A stretch of DNA of 64,000 nucleotides, taken from assembly GCA_003599865.1 (NCBI GenBank), contig QZKS01000010.1, positions 45,970 through 109,969 of the forward strand, read 5' to 3'. Source of the DNA: Desulfobacteraceae bacterium. GTDB lineage: Bacteria; Desulfobacterota; Desulfobacteria; Desulfobacterales; SURF-7. The notes beneath the pieces were generated by a model, which saw nothing but the letters and a program-made list of their open reading frames with translations, was not told where the DNA came from and searched no databases. Below, in pieces: positions 33,563-42,565 of the stretch. Made by a program: the position numbers and the translations under genes. Each line of letters begins with the position of its first letter. The first letter of the stretch is position 1.

Positions 33563-35212
33563 ATGCTTAAAATTATTCCACTTGGCGGATGCGGTGAAAT
33601 CGGATTGAATATGATGGTTTTCGAATATCAGAATACCATCTTCATCATTGACGCCGGATTGATGTTTCCGGAAGATTACATGCTTGGCGTCGATATCGTC
33701 ATACCGGACATGTCCTATTTGAAACAAAAACGCTCCCATGTCTCCGGGATTGTCATCACCCATGCCCATGAAGACCACATCGGCGCCCTTCCCTACCTCC
33801 TGAAAGAAATTAACGCGCCGGTTTTTGGAACCCCTTACACACTGGGAATCATCCGAAAAAAACTGGAAGAATTCGGGCTTTATGGCACATCATCGCTGCA
33901 TGAAATCCATCCGGGCGAGAAATTGAAGGTCGGTATTTTTGAGCTTGATTTCATTCGCGTAAGCCACAGCGTCATCGACGGCGTCGGTGTTGCGATCAAA
34001 ACACCATATGGCACAATCATTCACACCGGCGATTTTAAAATCAACTATAATCCGATTGACGGCATGGTCACGGATGTCAATAAATTTGCAAAATTCGGAG
34101 AAAAAGGAGTTCTTGCCTTGCTGTCCGACTCGACCAATGTGGAAAAAGAAGGCTATACCGTATCCGATCAGCATGTCGGCCGGAAACTGGAATCCATTAT
34201 CCTCAATACCAGCGGCCGGGTGATTGTTGCCTTGTTCGCCTCCAATGTTGCGAGGATTCAACAGCTCATTAATATCGCCCATAAAAAGGATTGTAAAATC
34301 ATCTTCAATGGACGAAGCATCGAGCTGACAGTCGAAATCGCCAAATCCCTCGGCCATATTACCATTCCGGATCATATGGAAATTTTTATCAATGACATGA
34401 AACATTTTCCCGACAGCGAAATCCTGATGATCACCACGGGAAGTCAAGGGGAGCCCATGTCCGCCCTTGCCCGCATGGCCTCAGATACCCATAAGCAGAT
34501 TAAAATCAAAGAGGGGGATACCATTATCCTTTCCTCGAAGTTCATACCGGGAAATGAAAAAGCGATCACCAATATCATTAATCATCTATACCGCAAGGGA
34601 GCCGATGTAATCTATGAAAAAATATCGGATATCCATGTCTCCGGACACGCATTTCAGGAAGAACTGAAGCTGATGATCGGGCTGACCAAACCCAGATTTT
34701 TCATCCCTGTCCATGGTGAATACCGGCACCTTTTGCTCCATGCCAGATTGGCGGAACAAACCGGAATCCCCAAAAAAAATATCATTCTCGCAGAAAATGG
34801 AAACATTATTGAATTTGATGAAAATGGCGGCCGGATATCGGGAAAGATTGAAACCGGCCGCGTGCTGATTGATGGAAAAGGCATCGGTGACGTCGGTACA
34901 AGCGTTTTGAAGGAAAGACGGTTTTTATCCGAAGAAGGGGTGGTGGTGGTAACGCTTGTGTTTGATGAAGAAACCGGTATTGTGGTTCATGGTCCTGAAA
35001 TCATATCCCGCGGATTTGTTTTTTGGACCGAAACCGGCCATCTGCTTGATGATGCTCAATGTGTAATAATTGAAATCATTGAAGAAATCGGACCGGAAGT
35101 CCCGAACCGGACCGAAATTATCCATACCAAACTGCAGACCGCATTAAAACAATATTTTTATTTTGCCATCAAAAGACGCCCGGTTATCATTCCGGTTATC
35201 ATGGCATTGTAA
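33563..35212 (+). CDS. rnj: Ribonuclease J
   Basis: 549 residues, a usual RNase J length, with AAGGA upstream. The metallo-beta-lactamase domain has the di-zinc motif THAHEDHIGALPY, HTGDFKI and, after the beta-CASP domain (SDSTNVEKEG, ALFASNVARIQQL, GRSIEL), HVSGHAFQEEL and PVHGEYRHL. RNase J performs 5'-3' exonuclease and endonuclease processing of mRNA and rRNA in the cytoplasm. Gene order and a long leader hairpin may hint at autoregulation. Its 3' end overlaps the convergent TetR gene by 14 bases. Confidence 0.93.
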   Translation: MLKIIPLGGCGEIGLNMMVFEYQNTIFIIDAGLMFPEDYMLGVDIVIPDMSYLKQKRSHVSGIVITHAHEDHIGALPYLLKEINAPVFGTPYTLGIIRKKLEEFGLYGTSSLHEIHPGEKLKVGIFELDFIRVSHSVIDGVGVAIKTPYGTIIHTGDFKINYNPIDGMVTDVNKFAKFGEKGVLALLSDSTNVEKEGYTVSDQHVGRKLESIILNTSGRVIVALFASNVARIQQLINIAHKKDCKIIFNGRSIELTVEIAKSLGHITIPDHMEIFINDMKHFPDSEILMITTGSQGEPMSALARMASDTHKQIKIKEGDTIILSSKFIPGNEKAITNIINHLYRKGADVIYEKISDIHVSGHAFQEELKLMIGLTKPRFFIPVHGEYRHLLLHARLAEQTGIPKKNIILAENGNIIEFDENGGRISGKIETGRVLIDGKGIGDVGTSVLKERRFLSEEGVVVVTLVFDEETGIVVHGPEIISRGFVFWTETGHLLDDAQCVIIEIIEEIGPEVPNRTEIIHTKLQTALKQYFYFAIKRRPVIIPVIMAL

Positions 35213-35864
35213 CCCGCTGATGCTTGGAAGGCACCTTCATGGAATGATCAAATGCCCTTGCCGTAAATCTTGCCAGTTGGTAAAGATGTTCCCGCTTATC
35301 CGCATCACTTTCTGCAAGATCCCTGTGTGTGATCACGATACCCAGGATGGATGCGAAAAAGGATTCGGAAAAAACACGACTGTGCCGGTCATAATCCATT
35401 GTGTTCAGACCGGAGTCAAATCGATCCAGAAAAACAGTTTTCACGGATTCAAATTTCCTGAAAACGATGCTGTCTCTTTCTCCACGAATTAAAAAATGAC
35501 AGGCGATCTGAAAAGTGGCTTCATTGTCCAGCAGATAATCAACAAAGATACAGGAGATCTCTTCGAGAGAGGAGTCTGCCGCCCTTGTGAGATCCTGAAT
35601 CAGTTGATTCACATTATGAATATCCTTCAACAATACCGCCAGAAGCAGATCATCCTGTGAATCAAAGTAGCGGTAAATGCTGGCAACCGATACCTTTGCC
35701 GCTTTGGCAATATCTTTCATACTGATTTCATGAAATGCCTTTCGGGAAAACAGGTCTTCTGTTGCCAGAATAATCACTTCGCGGCGCAAATGCTGTTCTC
35801 TTTCACGCAACTCCTGGAATGTATTGCCCTTCATCAATCTCCGCACCATCTTTTGTATACCCAT
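35199..35864 (-). CDS. TetR/AcrR family transcriptional regulator
   Basis: 221 residues. The N-terminal HTH is typical: LFSRKAFHEISMKDIAKAAK followed by VSVASIYRYFDSQDDLLLAV. The remaining 150 residues are the ligand-binding helical domain, with no recognised ligand type. It is divergent from the D-Ala-D-Ala carboxypeptidase gene across about 190 bases and may control it or a distant gene. It overlaps the 3' end of rnj. Confidence 0.88.
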   Translation of the reverse strand: MGIQKMVRRLMKGNTFQELREREQHLRREVIILATEDLFSRKAFHEISMKDIAKAAKVSVASIYRYFDSQDDLLLAVLLKDIHNVNQLIQDLTRAADSSLEEISCIFVDYLLDNEATFQIACHFLIRGERDSIVFRKFESVKTVFLDRFDSGLNTMDYDRHSRVFSESFFASILGIVITHRDLAESDADKREHLYQLARFTARAFDHSMKVPSKHQRVTMP

Positions 35865-36050
35865 CGCTTGAAAAATATGTTACCGTTCAGACGTGGTTTC
35901 ACTCATAACGATAGTTGATTGATTAGTAAAGAGTAAAATGAATCCTTTGTTTGATAATATAATACAGATGACGATAATATCTAAAACATTCATCATGTAT
36001 TGCACAAGGGTTGCCGGATATTCAAAAAAATAACGGATACTTCCTGATTT

Positions 36051-37280
36051 ATGAAAAAATACAAGCCGCTCAATGGATGTCCCCTGCTGTCCGTGTTGAT
36101 CATTATGATGGTTTCGATCATTACGATTGCCATGGGATTCGACACCTGTCAGGCAGCCACCCCTGAAAACATCTTTCAGAAACTTCTGGGGAAAAATGAT
36201 TCGCTTCTGATTACCGATCTCCATTCCAATCAGAATCCGGTCCGAATCCATCCGGATAAAATGCTGATCCCCGCATCCATCCTGAAGCTGTTTACGGCTC
36301 TGGTTGCCATCAACACCCTTGGGGAAAATTACCATTTTCACACAGAATTCTACAGGGATGCCCATAACAATTTAAAAATAAAAGGATACGGTGACCCACT
36401 GCTGGTTTCGGAAATCATTCGTGAGATCGCCATCCAGCTTGGCCGGGAGATCGCGGATATAAACGACATTGTGCTGGATGGAACCTATTTTCAGTCACCC
36501 CTGATGATTCCGGGAGCATCACAAGATTCGATCCAGCCTTATGATGCGCCCAACGGCTCCTTATGTGTGAATTTCAATACTGTTTTTTTTTCGCAGGACC
36601 ATCAGGGCAATTATATCAGTGCGGAACCCCAGACGCCATTGCTGCCTTTTGTTCTGGAAAGAATAAAAAGATCATCCATCAGGCAGGGCAGAATTATTCT
36701 GGTTGATGACAGGAATGAAAATCTTTTATACGCCGGTCACTTATTCAAGCATTTTTTGAACAGCGTCGTACCGGTAAAAGGGACCATTCGTCAGGGGACC
36801 GTGGATAAAAAGAATGACAGGATCATTCTGCGATATCAATCCCCCCATTCCCTGCAGGATATTATTGGAAGGATGCTATATTATTCCAACAACTTCACAG
36901 CCAACCAGATTCTGATTGCCGCAGGGGCGGCAAAGTACGGGGCTCCCGGAACGCTTGAGAAAGGGATTCAGGCCGCAAAAGCATATGCGGCTTCCCATGG
37001 ATTATCCCGGATTCAGCTTCAGGAAGGGTCCGGACTTTCCACTGGAAACCGTTTATCCGCGGACATGATGGGTGAAATATTGAGGCTGTTTTTTCCCTAT
37101 CGCCATGTATTGAAACAGCAGGGACGAGACCTTTTTAAAACAGGGACCTTGACCGGGATTCGGTCTCGGGCAGGATACTTGCAGACAAAAGACGGAAAGC
37201 TGATCAGTTATGTGGTCATGTTGAATTCCAGCCGAAATTCAATGGAAAAAATTATGGACATGATCTACCGTTTCTACTGA
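36051..37280 (+). CDS. D-alanyl-D-alanine carboxypeptidase/endopeptidase (PBP4/DacB, S13 family)
   Basis: 409 residues. A signal peptide (LLSVLIIMMVSIITIAMGF, cleaved near CQA) directs it to the periplasm. Active-site motifs of peptidase family S13 are present: SxxK in PASILKLFTAL, SxN in YYSNNFTANQIL and KTG in LFKTGTLTGIRSRAGYLQ. Members trim or cleave cross-links in peptidoglycan. At 409 residues it is shorter than E. coli PBP4 (about 477), so some of the inserted domains are reduced. It is transcribed alone. Confidence 0.87.
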   Translation: MKKYKPLNGCPLLSVLIIMMVSIITIAMGFDTCQAATPENIFQKLLGKNDSLLITDLHSNQNPVRIHPDKMLIPASILKLFTALVAINTLGENYHFHTEFYRDAHNNLKIKGYGDPLLVSEIIREIAIQLGREIADINDIVLDGTYFQSPLMIPGASQDSIQPYDAPNGSLCVNFNTVFFSQDHQGNYISAEPQTPLLPFVLERIKRSSIRQGRIILVDDRNENLLYAGHLFKHFLNSVVPVKGTIRQGTVDKKNDRIILRYQSPHSLQDIIGRMLYYSNNFTANQILIAAGAAKYGAPGTLEKGIQAAKAYAASHGLSRIQLQEGSGLSTGNRLSADMMGEILRLFFPYRHVLKQQGRDLFKTGTLTGIRSRAGYLQTKDGKLISYVVMLNSSRNSMEKIMDMIYRFY

Positions 37281-37325
37281 CTCCTTCCAACAGACCATTG
37301 AAACTGCAGCCCATGACATATCCTC

Positions 37326-38111
37326 TCATATGTTTCTTTTCTGATCACTGGTAATAAATGCATAGGCGCTGTGATGATGAATCGACTCAAAGTTTTCAAC
37401 ACTCACGGAAAACCAGGTAATGTTATCATCCTCCAGCAAGGCCTTTGCAATATCACGGACAATATCCTCGACAAACTTGGGATTGTTGTAACCTTTTTCC
37501 GTAACCCATTTTTCATCCACGCGCTTCAGAACCGAATAGACATCACAGGAGGATGCCCCTTCCACGAGTTTGATCATATCCTCGATCCAGATGAATTTTT
37601 TAAACCGTGTAGCAAGCCTGACTTCCCCTCGCTGATTGTGCGCACCGCCATCGCTGATTTCCTTGCTGCATGGACAGACCGATGAAACCGGGACAACGAC
37701 TTCGGAGATCAGGTCCAGCTTTCCTTTGGGGTCGCTGTACCCGATCAGACGGCAGGTATAATCCATCATGCCGGGTGATTTGCTGACCGGGGCCTCTTTT
37801 CGGATAAAATAGGGAAATGTTACCTCTATATGTGCTGATGCGGCGTTGAGGTCCTTCTTCATCTGATCAAGAATCATGGAAAATGATTTCAGGGATACTT
37901 CCGGCCGGAATTCATGCAGCATCTCCACAAAACGGCTCATATGGGTTCCCTTGCTGTTATGCGGAAGATCAACATACATATTGATGGTGGCAACCGTATG
38001 CTGATAGCTGTTTTTCCGATCCATTACGGTTATGGGATATCGAATGTTCTTGATACCGACCTTATTGATCGGAATATTTCTATCATCAGGTTGATTCTGT
38101 ATATCTTTCAT
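37326..38111 (-). CDS. folE2: GTP cyclohydrolase FolE2 (GCYH-IB)
   Basis: 261 residues. The sequence carries the FolE2 hallmarks: KNIRYPITVMDR, DLPHNSKGTHMSRFVE, the metal-ligand CPCSKEISDGGAHNQRGEV, and VENFESIHHHSAYAFI. It converts GTP to 7,8-dihydroneopterin triphosphate, the first step of folate (and queuosine) synthesis, with Mn or Zn rather than the zinc-only FolE. It is the last gene of a minus-strand set with ttcA, rpoZ and greA. Confidence 0.93.
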   Translation of the reverse strand: MKDIQNQPDDRNIPINKVGIKNIRYPITVMDRKNSYQHTVATINMYVDLPHNSKGTHMSRFVEMLHEFRPEVSLKSFSMILDQMKKDLNAASAHIEVTFPYFIRKEAPVSKSPGMMDYTCRLIGYSDPKGKLDLISEVVVPVSSVCPCSKEISDGGAHNQRGEVRLATRFKKFIWIEDMIKLVEGASSCDVYSVLKRVDEKWVTEKGYNNPKFVEDIVRDIAKALLEDDNITWFSVSVENFESIHHHSAYAFITSDQKRNI

Positions 38112-38157
38112 GATTGATAAAAGGATTGAAACCTATGTAGTAATCCTTGCCCTCCTG

Positions 38158-38880
38158 TTACAAAAGATAATCCGTGTTGATATGAGACAGTGACCGAAAA
38201 ATATTCCCCTTGATTTTACGATTGATTTTATAAAGTTCCGTCAGCATTTTTTTCATCTCATGCCGTTTGGAGGTTTTTTCCGAAGGACACGCATTATGAA
38301 ACACCGGAAAATCATTCTGCAATGCAAACCGCCTGATGGTGTCCTCATCGACATACGATAGCGGGCGTATGATCGTAAATGCTCCATTGAACAGGGATTG
38401 TGACGGAACCATCGTGCTGATGGAACCTCCATAGCACATATTCATAAAAAGGGTTTCAATAATATCATCCTTGTGATGACCCAGTGCCAGCTTATCACAT
38501 CCCAGTTTCGCCGCAACCTCAAACAGTCTTTTTCGTCTCAGCCGCGAGCATAGAAAGCAGGGGTTCTCCGTATTCTCATCACTATGGGCTCTGATTCCAA
38601 AGTCTGAGTGTTCTACCGCAAGATTGTAGTTCATATCCCTGCAATAGCTTTCCAGACGGGCAATATCACTTCCCGGAAATCCCGGATCAACATATATGGC
38701 AAACAACTCGTATGAAATGGGAATCCTCGATAACCGTTCCGTCAAAATCCACATCAGGGACAGGCTGTCTTTCCCACCGGACAGTCCGACGGCAATTTTA
38801 TCCCCGTCGGAAATCATGCCGTACCGGTGAACAGCCTTCCCCACCATTCGTTTCATGGTCAGATATGGATGACGTGACAT
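38158..38880 (-). CDS. ttcA: tRNA 2-thiocytidine synthetase TtcA-like
   Basis: 240 residues. The PP-loop ATP-binding motif is VGLSGGKDSLS, and CFLCSRLRRKRLFEVA supplies the CxxC for the [4Fe-4S] cluster; GHHKDDIIETLFMNM is the conserved TtcA segment. TtcA thiolates cytidine 32 of tRNA using an Fe-S cluster. The protein is shorter than E. coli TtcA (about 311 residues), as usual for TtcA-like proteins of anaerobes, so the exact nucleoside is not certain. It starts 23 bases after rpoZ. Confidence 0.85.
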   Translation of the reverse strand: MSRHPYLTMKRMVGKAVHRYGMISDGDKIAVGLSGGKDSLSLMWILTERLSRIPISYELFAIYVDPGFPGSDIARLESYCRDMNYNLAVEHSDFGIRAHSDENTENPCFLCSRLRRKRLFEVAAKLGCDKLALGHHKDDIIETLFMNMCYGGSISTMVPSQSLFNGAFTIIRPLSYVDEDTIRRFALQNDFPVFHNACPSEKTSKRHEMKKMLTELYKINRKIKGNIFRSLSHINTDYLL

Positions 38881-38903
38881 CAGAAAAGTTCATCCGGATT
38901 CAA

Positions 38904-39098
38904 TTACAAATTGTCTTTCCGGTATACTTTGCCGGCGGCAATCTCCCTCAATGAAACAACAATATCCTCATTTTTGGGAGAATATACCAGATAGTCGGAA
39001 CCCTCTCGAATCTGTCTTACCCGTTTGGCAGCCATATGAACCAGTTCAAATCGGTTCTCAACCTTTTCCAGGCAATCTTCAATCGTTACACGTGCCAA
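38904..39098 (-). CDS. rpoZ: RNA polymerase omega subunit
   Basis: 64 residues starting at TTG, with GGAGGG eight bases upstream. The sequence MARVTIEDCLEKVENRFELV and AAKRVRQI match the N-terminal conserved core of omega, which assists assembly of the RNA polymerase beta' subunit. It is short for the family (E. coli omega is 91), as in many deltaproteobacteria. It lies between greA and ttcA. Confidence 0.93.
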   Translation of the reverse strand: MARVTIEDCLEKVENRFELVHMAAKRVRQIREGSDYLVYSPKNEDIVVSLREIAAGKVYRKDNL

Positions 39099-39160
39099 AG
39101 TTCAAACCCTCCATTTCATTGTTATATCATTGTTATTTCAATGATCAAAAAAATCAAAAA

Positions 39161-39628
39161 CTAAAGAATTTCAATCAGCTCATAGCTTCTTTTTCCCCCC
39201 GGTGCGTTCAGAACAACCTCGTCTCCCGGCACTTTACCGATAATCGCTTTTCCCAGAGGGGATGAAACCGAGATGCGGCCTTCATCAATATCCGATTCAT
39301 CCGGACCGACCAGCTGATACTCGACTTCATCACCGGTATCCGCATTTTCCAGTAAAACACGGCAACCGAACACCGCTTTATCTTTCGAGAGATTGCTCGG
39401 ATCGATAATATCCGCATTGGCCAGTTTGAATTCCAGCTCACCGATTCTCCCCTCGATAAACCCCTGACGATCCTTTGCCGCATCAAATTCGGCATTTTCC
39501 GACAAATCGCCATGGGCCCTTGCCTCTTCAATCGCCTTGATATTCAATGGACGCTCTACACTCTTGAGCTGCACAAGTTCTTTTTTCAGAACTTCATATC
39601 CAGCCTTTGTTATCGGTACTCGTTCCAA
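39161..39628 (-). CDS. greA: Transcription elongation factor GreA
   Basis: 155 residues, starting at TTG with AGGAG nine bases upstream. The coiled-coil domain has ARAHGDLSENAEFDAAKDRQ, where the acidic tip residues stimulate RNA cleavage in paused RNA polymerase. The C-terminal FKBP-like domain ends ISVSSPLGKAIIGKVPGDEV. Clear full-length GreA. It precedes rpoZ on the same strand; the pair forms a transcription-machinery unit. Confidence 0.95.
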   Translation of the reverse strand: MERVPITKAGYEVLKKELVQLKSVERPLNIKAIEEARAHGDLSENAEFDAAKDRQGFIEGRIGELEFKLANADIIDPSNLSKDKAVFGCRVLLENADTGDEVEYQLVGPDESDIDEGRISVSSPLGKAIIGKVPGDEVVLNAPGGKRSYELIEIL

Positions 39629-39720
39629 GCCAACACTCCTGAATTTTTATTTTATTGAGTAACTATTTTTATAAATACCAAAATTGATGGTTTCGTGAAA
39701 AGTCGAAAAATCCCACCATC

Positions 39721-39820
39721 GTCATTCCGGGCTTGACCCGGAATCCAGTAATTTCAAAATCTTCTGGATGCCGGATCAAGTCCGGCATGACGGATCTGAG
39801 ACTTTGTACGGTTTCATCAA
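39721..39820. repeat. Dispersed palindromic intergenic repeat, copy B
   Basis: Shares an identical 25-base core (39770-39794) and its tail with the element at 3147-3244. This copy is better preserved: GTCATTCCGGGCTTGACCCG at the left end is an inverted counterpart of the right-hand CGGATCAAGTCCGGCATGAC arm, giving a long imperfect hairpin. It lies between greA and leuB and covers part of the region after leuB. Confidence 0.8.
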
Positions 39821-40887
39821 GATTGTTTAACGATAAAATCCGCCACCAGGTCTCCGACCTGACTGGTCGTATAACCCATTTTCCCGGCGCCGACATCTTT
39901 GATATCCTCGCGGAGAACCTTCTGAACAGCGGCTTCAATCCGATTCGCCGCTTTTTGTTCTCCCAGCGTCTCCATCATCAGCTGCCCGGCCATGATCGCC
40001 GCAAGGGGATTGATGACCTGTTTTCCTGTGTACTTCGGTGCCGAGCCGCCAATGGGTTCAAACATGGAGACCCCGGCCGGATTGATATTCCCGCCTGCCG
40101 CGATTCCCATACCCCCCTGAATCATTGCACCGAGATCCGTAATGATATCTCCGAACATGTTATCCGTCACAATGACATCGAACCATTCCGGATTTTTGAC
40201 CATCCACATACAGGTTGCATCCACATGCGCATAATCCGTCTCAATGTCCGGAAATTCTTTGGCAACCGCATGAAAGGTCCGTTCCCACAAATCAAAAGCG
40301 AATGTCAGAACATTGGTTTTCCCGCACAGGGTCAGTTTTTTTCTTTTATTCCGTTTCCGGCAGTATTCAAACGCGTATCGGATACACCGTTCAACACCTT
40401 TGCGCGTATTGATCGACTCCTGAACCGCCACTTCATCCGGTGTCCCGTATTTCAAGGTGCCGCCCGCGCCGGTATAAAGTCCCTCCGTATTTTCGCGCAC
40501 CACTACAAAATCAATATCTTCCGGTCCTTTATCTTTCAACGGGGTATATACACCTTCATATAATTTGACAGGCCTCAGGTTAATATACTGATCAAAATCG
40601 AACCGCAGGTTCAGAAGCAATCCTTTTTCCAGTATCCCCGGCTTTACATCAGGATGACCGATCGCTCCCAAAAAAATCGAGTCATGTTCCCGAAGGGATG
40701 CCTTAACCTCATCGGTAAGAATCTCGCCGGTTGCTTTATAATGCTCGCCACCGATATGAAAATCAGTATACTGCAGGGAAAAATCACTTTTTTCCGCAAC
40801 AGCATTCAATACCTTGACTCCTTCAGCAACAACCTCTGGGCCTGTTCCATCCCCCCCGACAACTGCAATTTTGTATTTCTTTGACAT
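39817..40887 (-). CDS. leuB: 3-isopropylmalate dehydrogenase family protein
   Basis: 356 residues. Isopropylmalate/isocitrate dehydrogenase signatures are present: [30 protein letters not shown], and [20 protein letters not shown] with [15 protein letters not shown]. It would oxidise 3-isopropylmalate with NAD in leucine synthesis. Similar tartrate or homoisocitrate dehydrogenases share these motifs, and no other leu gene lies here, so the substrate is probable but not proven. Confidence 0.82.
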   Translation of the reverse strand: MSKKYKIAVVGGDGTGPEVVAEGVKVLNAVAEKSDFSLQYTDFHIGGEHYKATGEILTDEVKASLREHDSIFLGAIGHPDVKPGILEKGLLLNLRFDFDQYINLRPVKLYEGVYTPLKDKGPEDIDFVVVRENTEGLYTGAGGTLKYGTPDEVAVQESINTRKGVERCIRYAFEYCRKRNKRKKLTLCGKTNVLTFAFDLWERTFHAVAKEFPDIETDYAHVDATCMWMVKNPEWFDVIVTDNMFGDIITDLGAMIQGGMGIAAGGNINPAGVSMFEPIGGSAPKYTGKQVINPLAAIMAGQLMMETLGEQKAANRIEAAVQKVLREDIKDVGAGKMGYTTSQVGDLVADFIVKQS

Positions 40888-40933
40888 AAAAAATTTACTC
40901 CAACTTCTCTGATTGATAAAGATAAGATTAAAA

Positions 40934-40956
40934 TCGCCGACCTGTAAGGCCGGCGA
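40934..40956 (-). terminator. Terminator after the lon-tsaB-psd unit
   Basis: TCGCCG-x-CCT and AGG-x-CGGCGA form a stem with a GTA loop and one mismatch; on the minus strand TTTTAATCTTAT follows. Confidence 0.7.
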
Positions 40957-41080
40957 AGTATCCTTTTCCGATTCAAATGATCTGATGGCAACTGGAGCGA
41001 TACCAAATCATTTTTTATTTTTCATTGTATAGGGACAACAGGCTTTCTGCGTCTGGTAAAAATAGAAAATCAACCTGAAG

Positions 41081-41764
41081 CTAATTCAAATATCCCAATA
41101 TCGACGTACCGGCCTGTACTTTATCCCCGACTGAGATTTCCGTCCGGGTATCCGGCGGCAAAAACACATCCAGCCGGGAGCCGAAACAGATCATGCCGAA
41201 CCGTTGCCCCCGCAATAATTCATCCCCTTCCTGAACGTTGCAGATAATCCTTCGGGCAACCAAACCGGCAATCTGGATAAAACAGATTTTTTTCCCTTCT
41301 GCTGTTTCCAGGACCAATGCGTTTTGTTCATTATCCAGTGATGCCTTATCCAGGTTGGCGGAAAAAAATTTGCCCGGATTATACACAATCCGGGAGATTT
41401 TACCTTCATAAGGAATACGGTTTACATGGACATTCAACACGGACATAAAGATGCTGATTTTCAGGCAGGGGCCCTCGATAAAGGGATTTTCCTTTACGAC
41501 TTCATGAACAACCACCTTGCCATCGGCAGGTGAAACCACCGCGCCTTTCCGGGTGGGAACAATACGATCCGGGTCCCTGAAGAACCAGCATATGAAAAAA
41601 GTGACGATCAAGCCGAAACAGGACAGCCCGGCAAATCCGATCAATGCCAAAATTGCTGTTGCAAATGCGGAAGCGCCGATCACGCCGTATCCCGGTCTTG
41701 CAATGGGGAAAGCCGAAAAGCGTTGCGGTTCAGACCAAAAGTATTTTTCCATTCCCAATACCAT
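41081..41764 (-). CDS. psd: Phosphatidylserine decarboxylase proenzyme (short type)
   Basis: 227 residues from ATG 41764; ATG 41752 is an alternative. Two adjacent N-terminal membrane helices (GVIGASAFATAILALIGF, LIVTFFICWFF) precede the decarboxylase domain. FRDPDRIVPTRKGAVVSPAD, SIFMSVLNVHVNRIPYEG and the cleavage motif FGSRLD (Gly-Ser, source of the pyruvoyl group) mark the short, archaeal-type Psd. It makes phosphatidylethanolamine at the inner membrane. The gene follows tsaB and has its own terminator. pssA is not present here. Confidence 0.93.
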   Translation of the reverse strand: MVLGMEKYFWSEPQRFSAFPIARPGYGVIGASAFATAILALIGFAGLSCFGLIVTFFICWFFRDPDRIVPTRKGAVVSPADGKVVVHEVVKENPFIEGPCLKISIFMSVLNVHVNRIPYEGKISRIVYNPGKFFSANLDKASLDNEQNALVLETAEGKKICFIQIAGLVARRIICNVQEGDELLRGQRFGMICFGSRLDVFLPPDTRTEISVGDKVQAGTSILGYLN

Positions 41765-41884
41765 CCATATTCTGTTTATCGGTATTCAACATCCTGAATA
41801 TATTGTTTCCCATACCTAAAATCCGGTAAAACTATCAAAACATGCCCGGATTGTCAATGATAACGGAACAAAGGCAATCCTTTT

Positions 41885-42565
41885 TTAATGCCCCATTTTA
41901 TGCTCGGCATCACATTTCCGTATATAGTGAGGAATGAGTTCCGTATCCGTGATGCCTTGCCTGCCCATTCTTTCAATCCCGAGAACCGCCACATGAGCAG
42001 CACGAATACTATTCCGGGACGGTTCTGAAAACAAGGCATTCTGCCCGCACCCGGACCGGATGGTTTCCCGATACGTTTCAGAGCCGTCTCCGACGAACAG
42101 ACATTTTTCTTTCAGATCCGCTGCAATCTGTTGAGGAGAAGCCGCCATTTCCCTGGTTTTGGTCTTCATCACACCCTCTTGAAAACAGTACACGGCAAAA
42201 TAGACCTCTCCTCTTCCGGCATCCAGCATGGAACAGACAGGAATACTTGAAAATGAAAATGAAAGAGCAAGCGCATCCAGTGAGGAGACCCCCACAAGCG
42301 GCTTCCCGTTTGCTTCGGCAAATCCTTTCATGGTACTGATGCCGATTCTCAGGCCTGTAAAGCTGCCCGGCCCCATGGTGACGGCATACCCGTCCAGTTC
42401 CTGTTTGGGAACTCCGGACCGGCGGACAGCAGACTCAACCATTTCCATTAAATGAATGGAATGGGTTTCTTTGGCAAGAATTGAAATTTCCGACAGAACC
42501 CTTTGCTCACTCAAGACCGCAACACTGCAACTCCGGGAAGCAGTATCCACAGCAAGAATATTCAT
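41885..42565 (-). CDS. tsaB: tRNA threonylcarbamoyladenosine complex protein TsaB
   Basis: 226 residues, start overlapping the lon stop by four bases (ATGA). The N-terminal ILAVDTASRSCSVAVL and MGPGSFTGLRIGISTMKGFA are the TsaB hallmarks. TsaB is the inactive homologue that dimerises with TsaD and supports t6A37 tRNA modification. The domain is at full length. Coupled to lon and followed by psd. Confidence 0.92.
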   Translation of the reverse strand: MNILAVDTASRSCSVAVLSEQRVLSEISILAKETHSIHLMEMVESAVRRSGVPKQELDGYAVTMGPGSFTGLRIGISTMKGFAEANGKPLVGVSSLDALALSFSFSSIPVCSMLDAGRGEVYFAVYCFQEGVMKTKTREMAASPQQIAADLKEKCLFVGDGSETYRETIRSGCGQNALFSEPSRNSIRAAHVAVLGIERMGRQGITDTELIPHYIRKCDAEHKMGH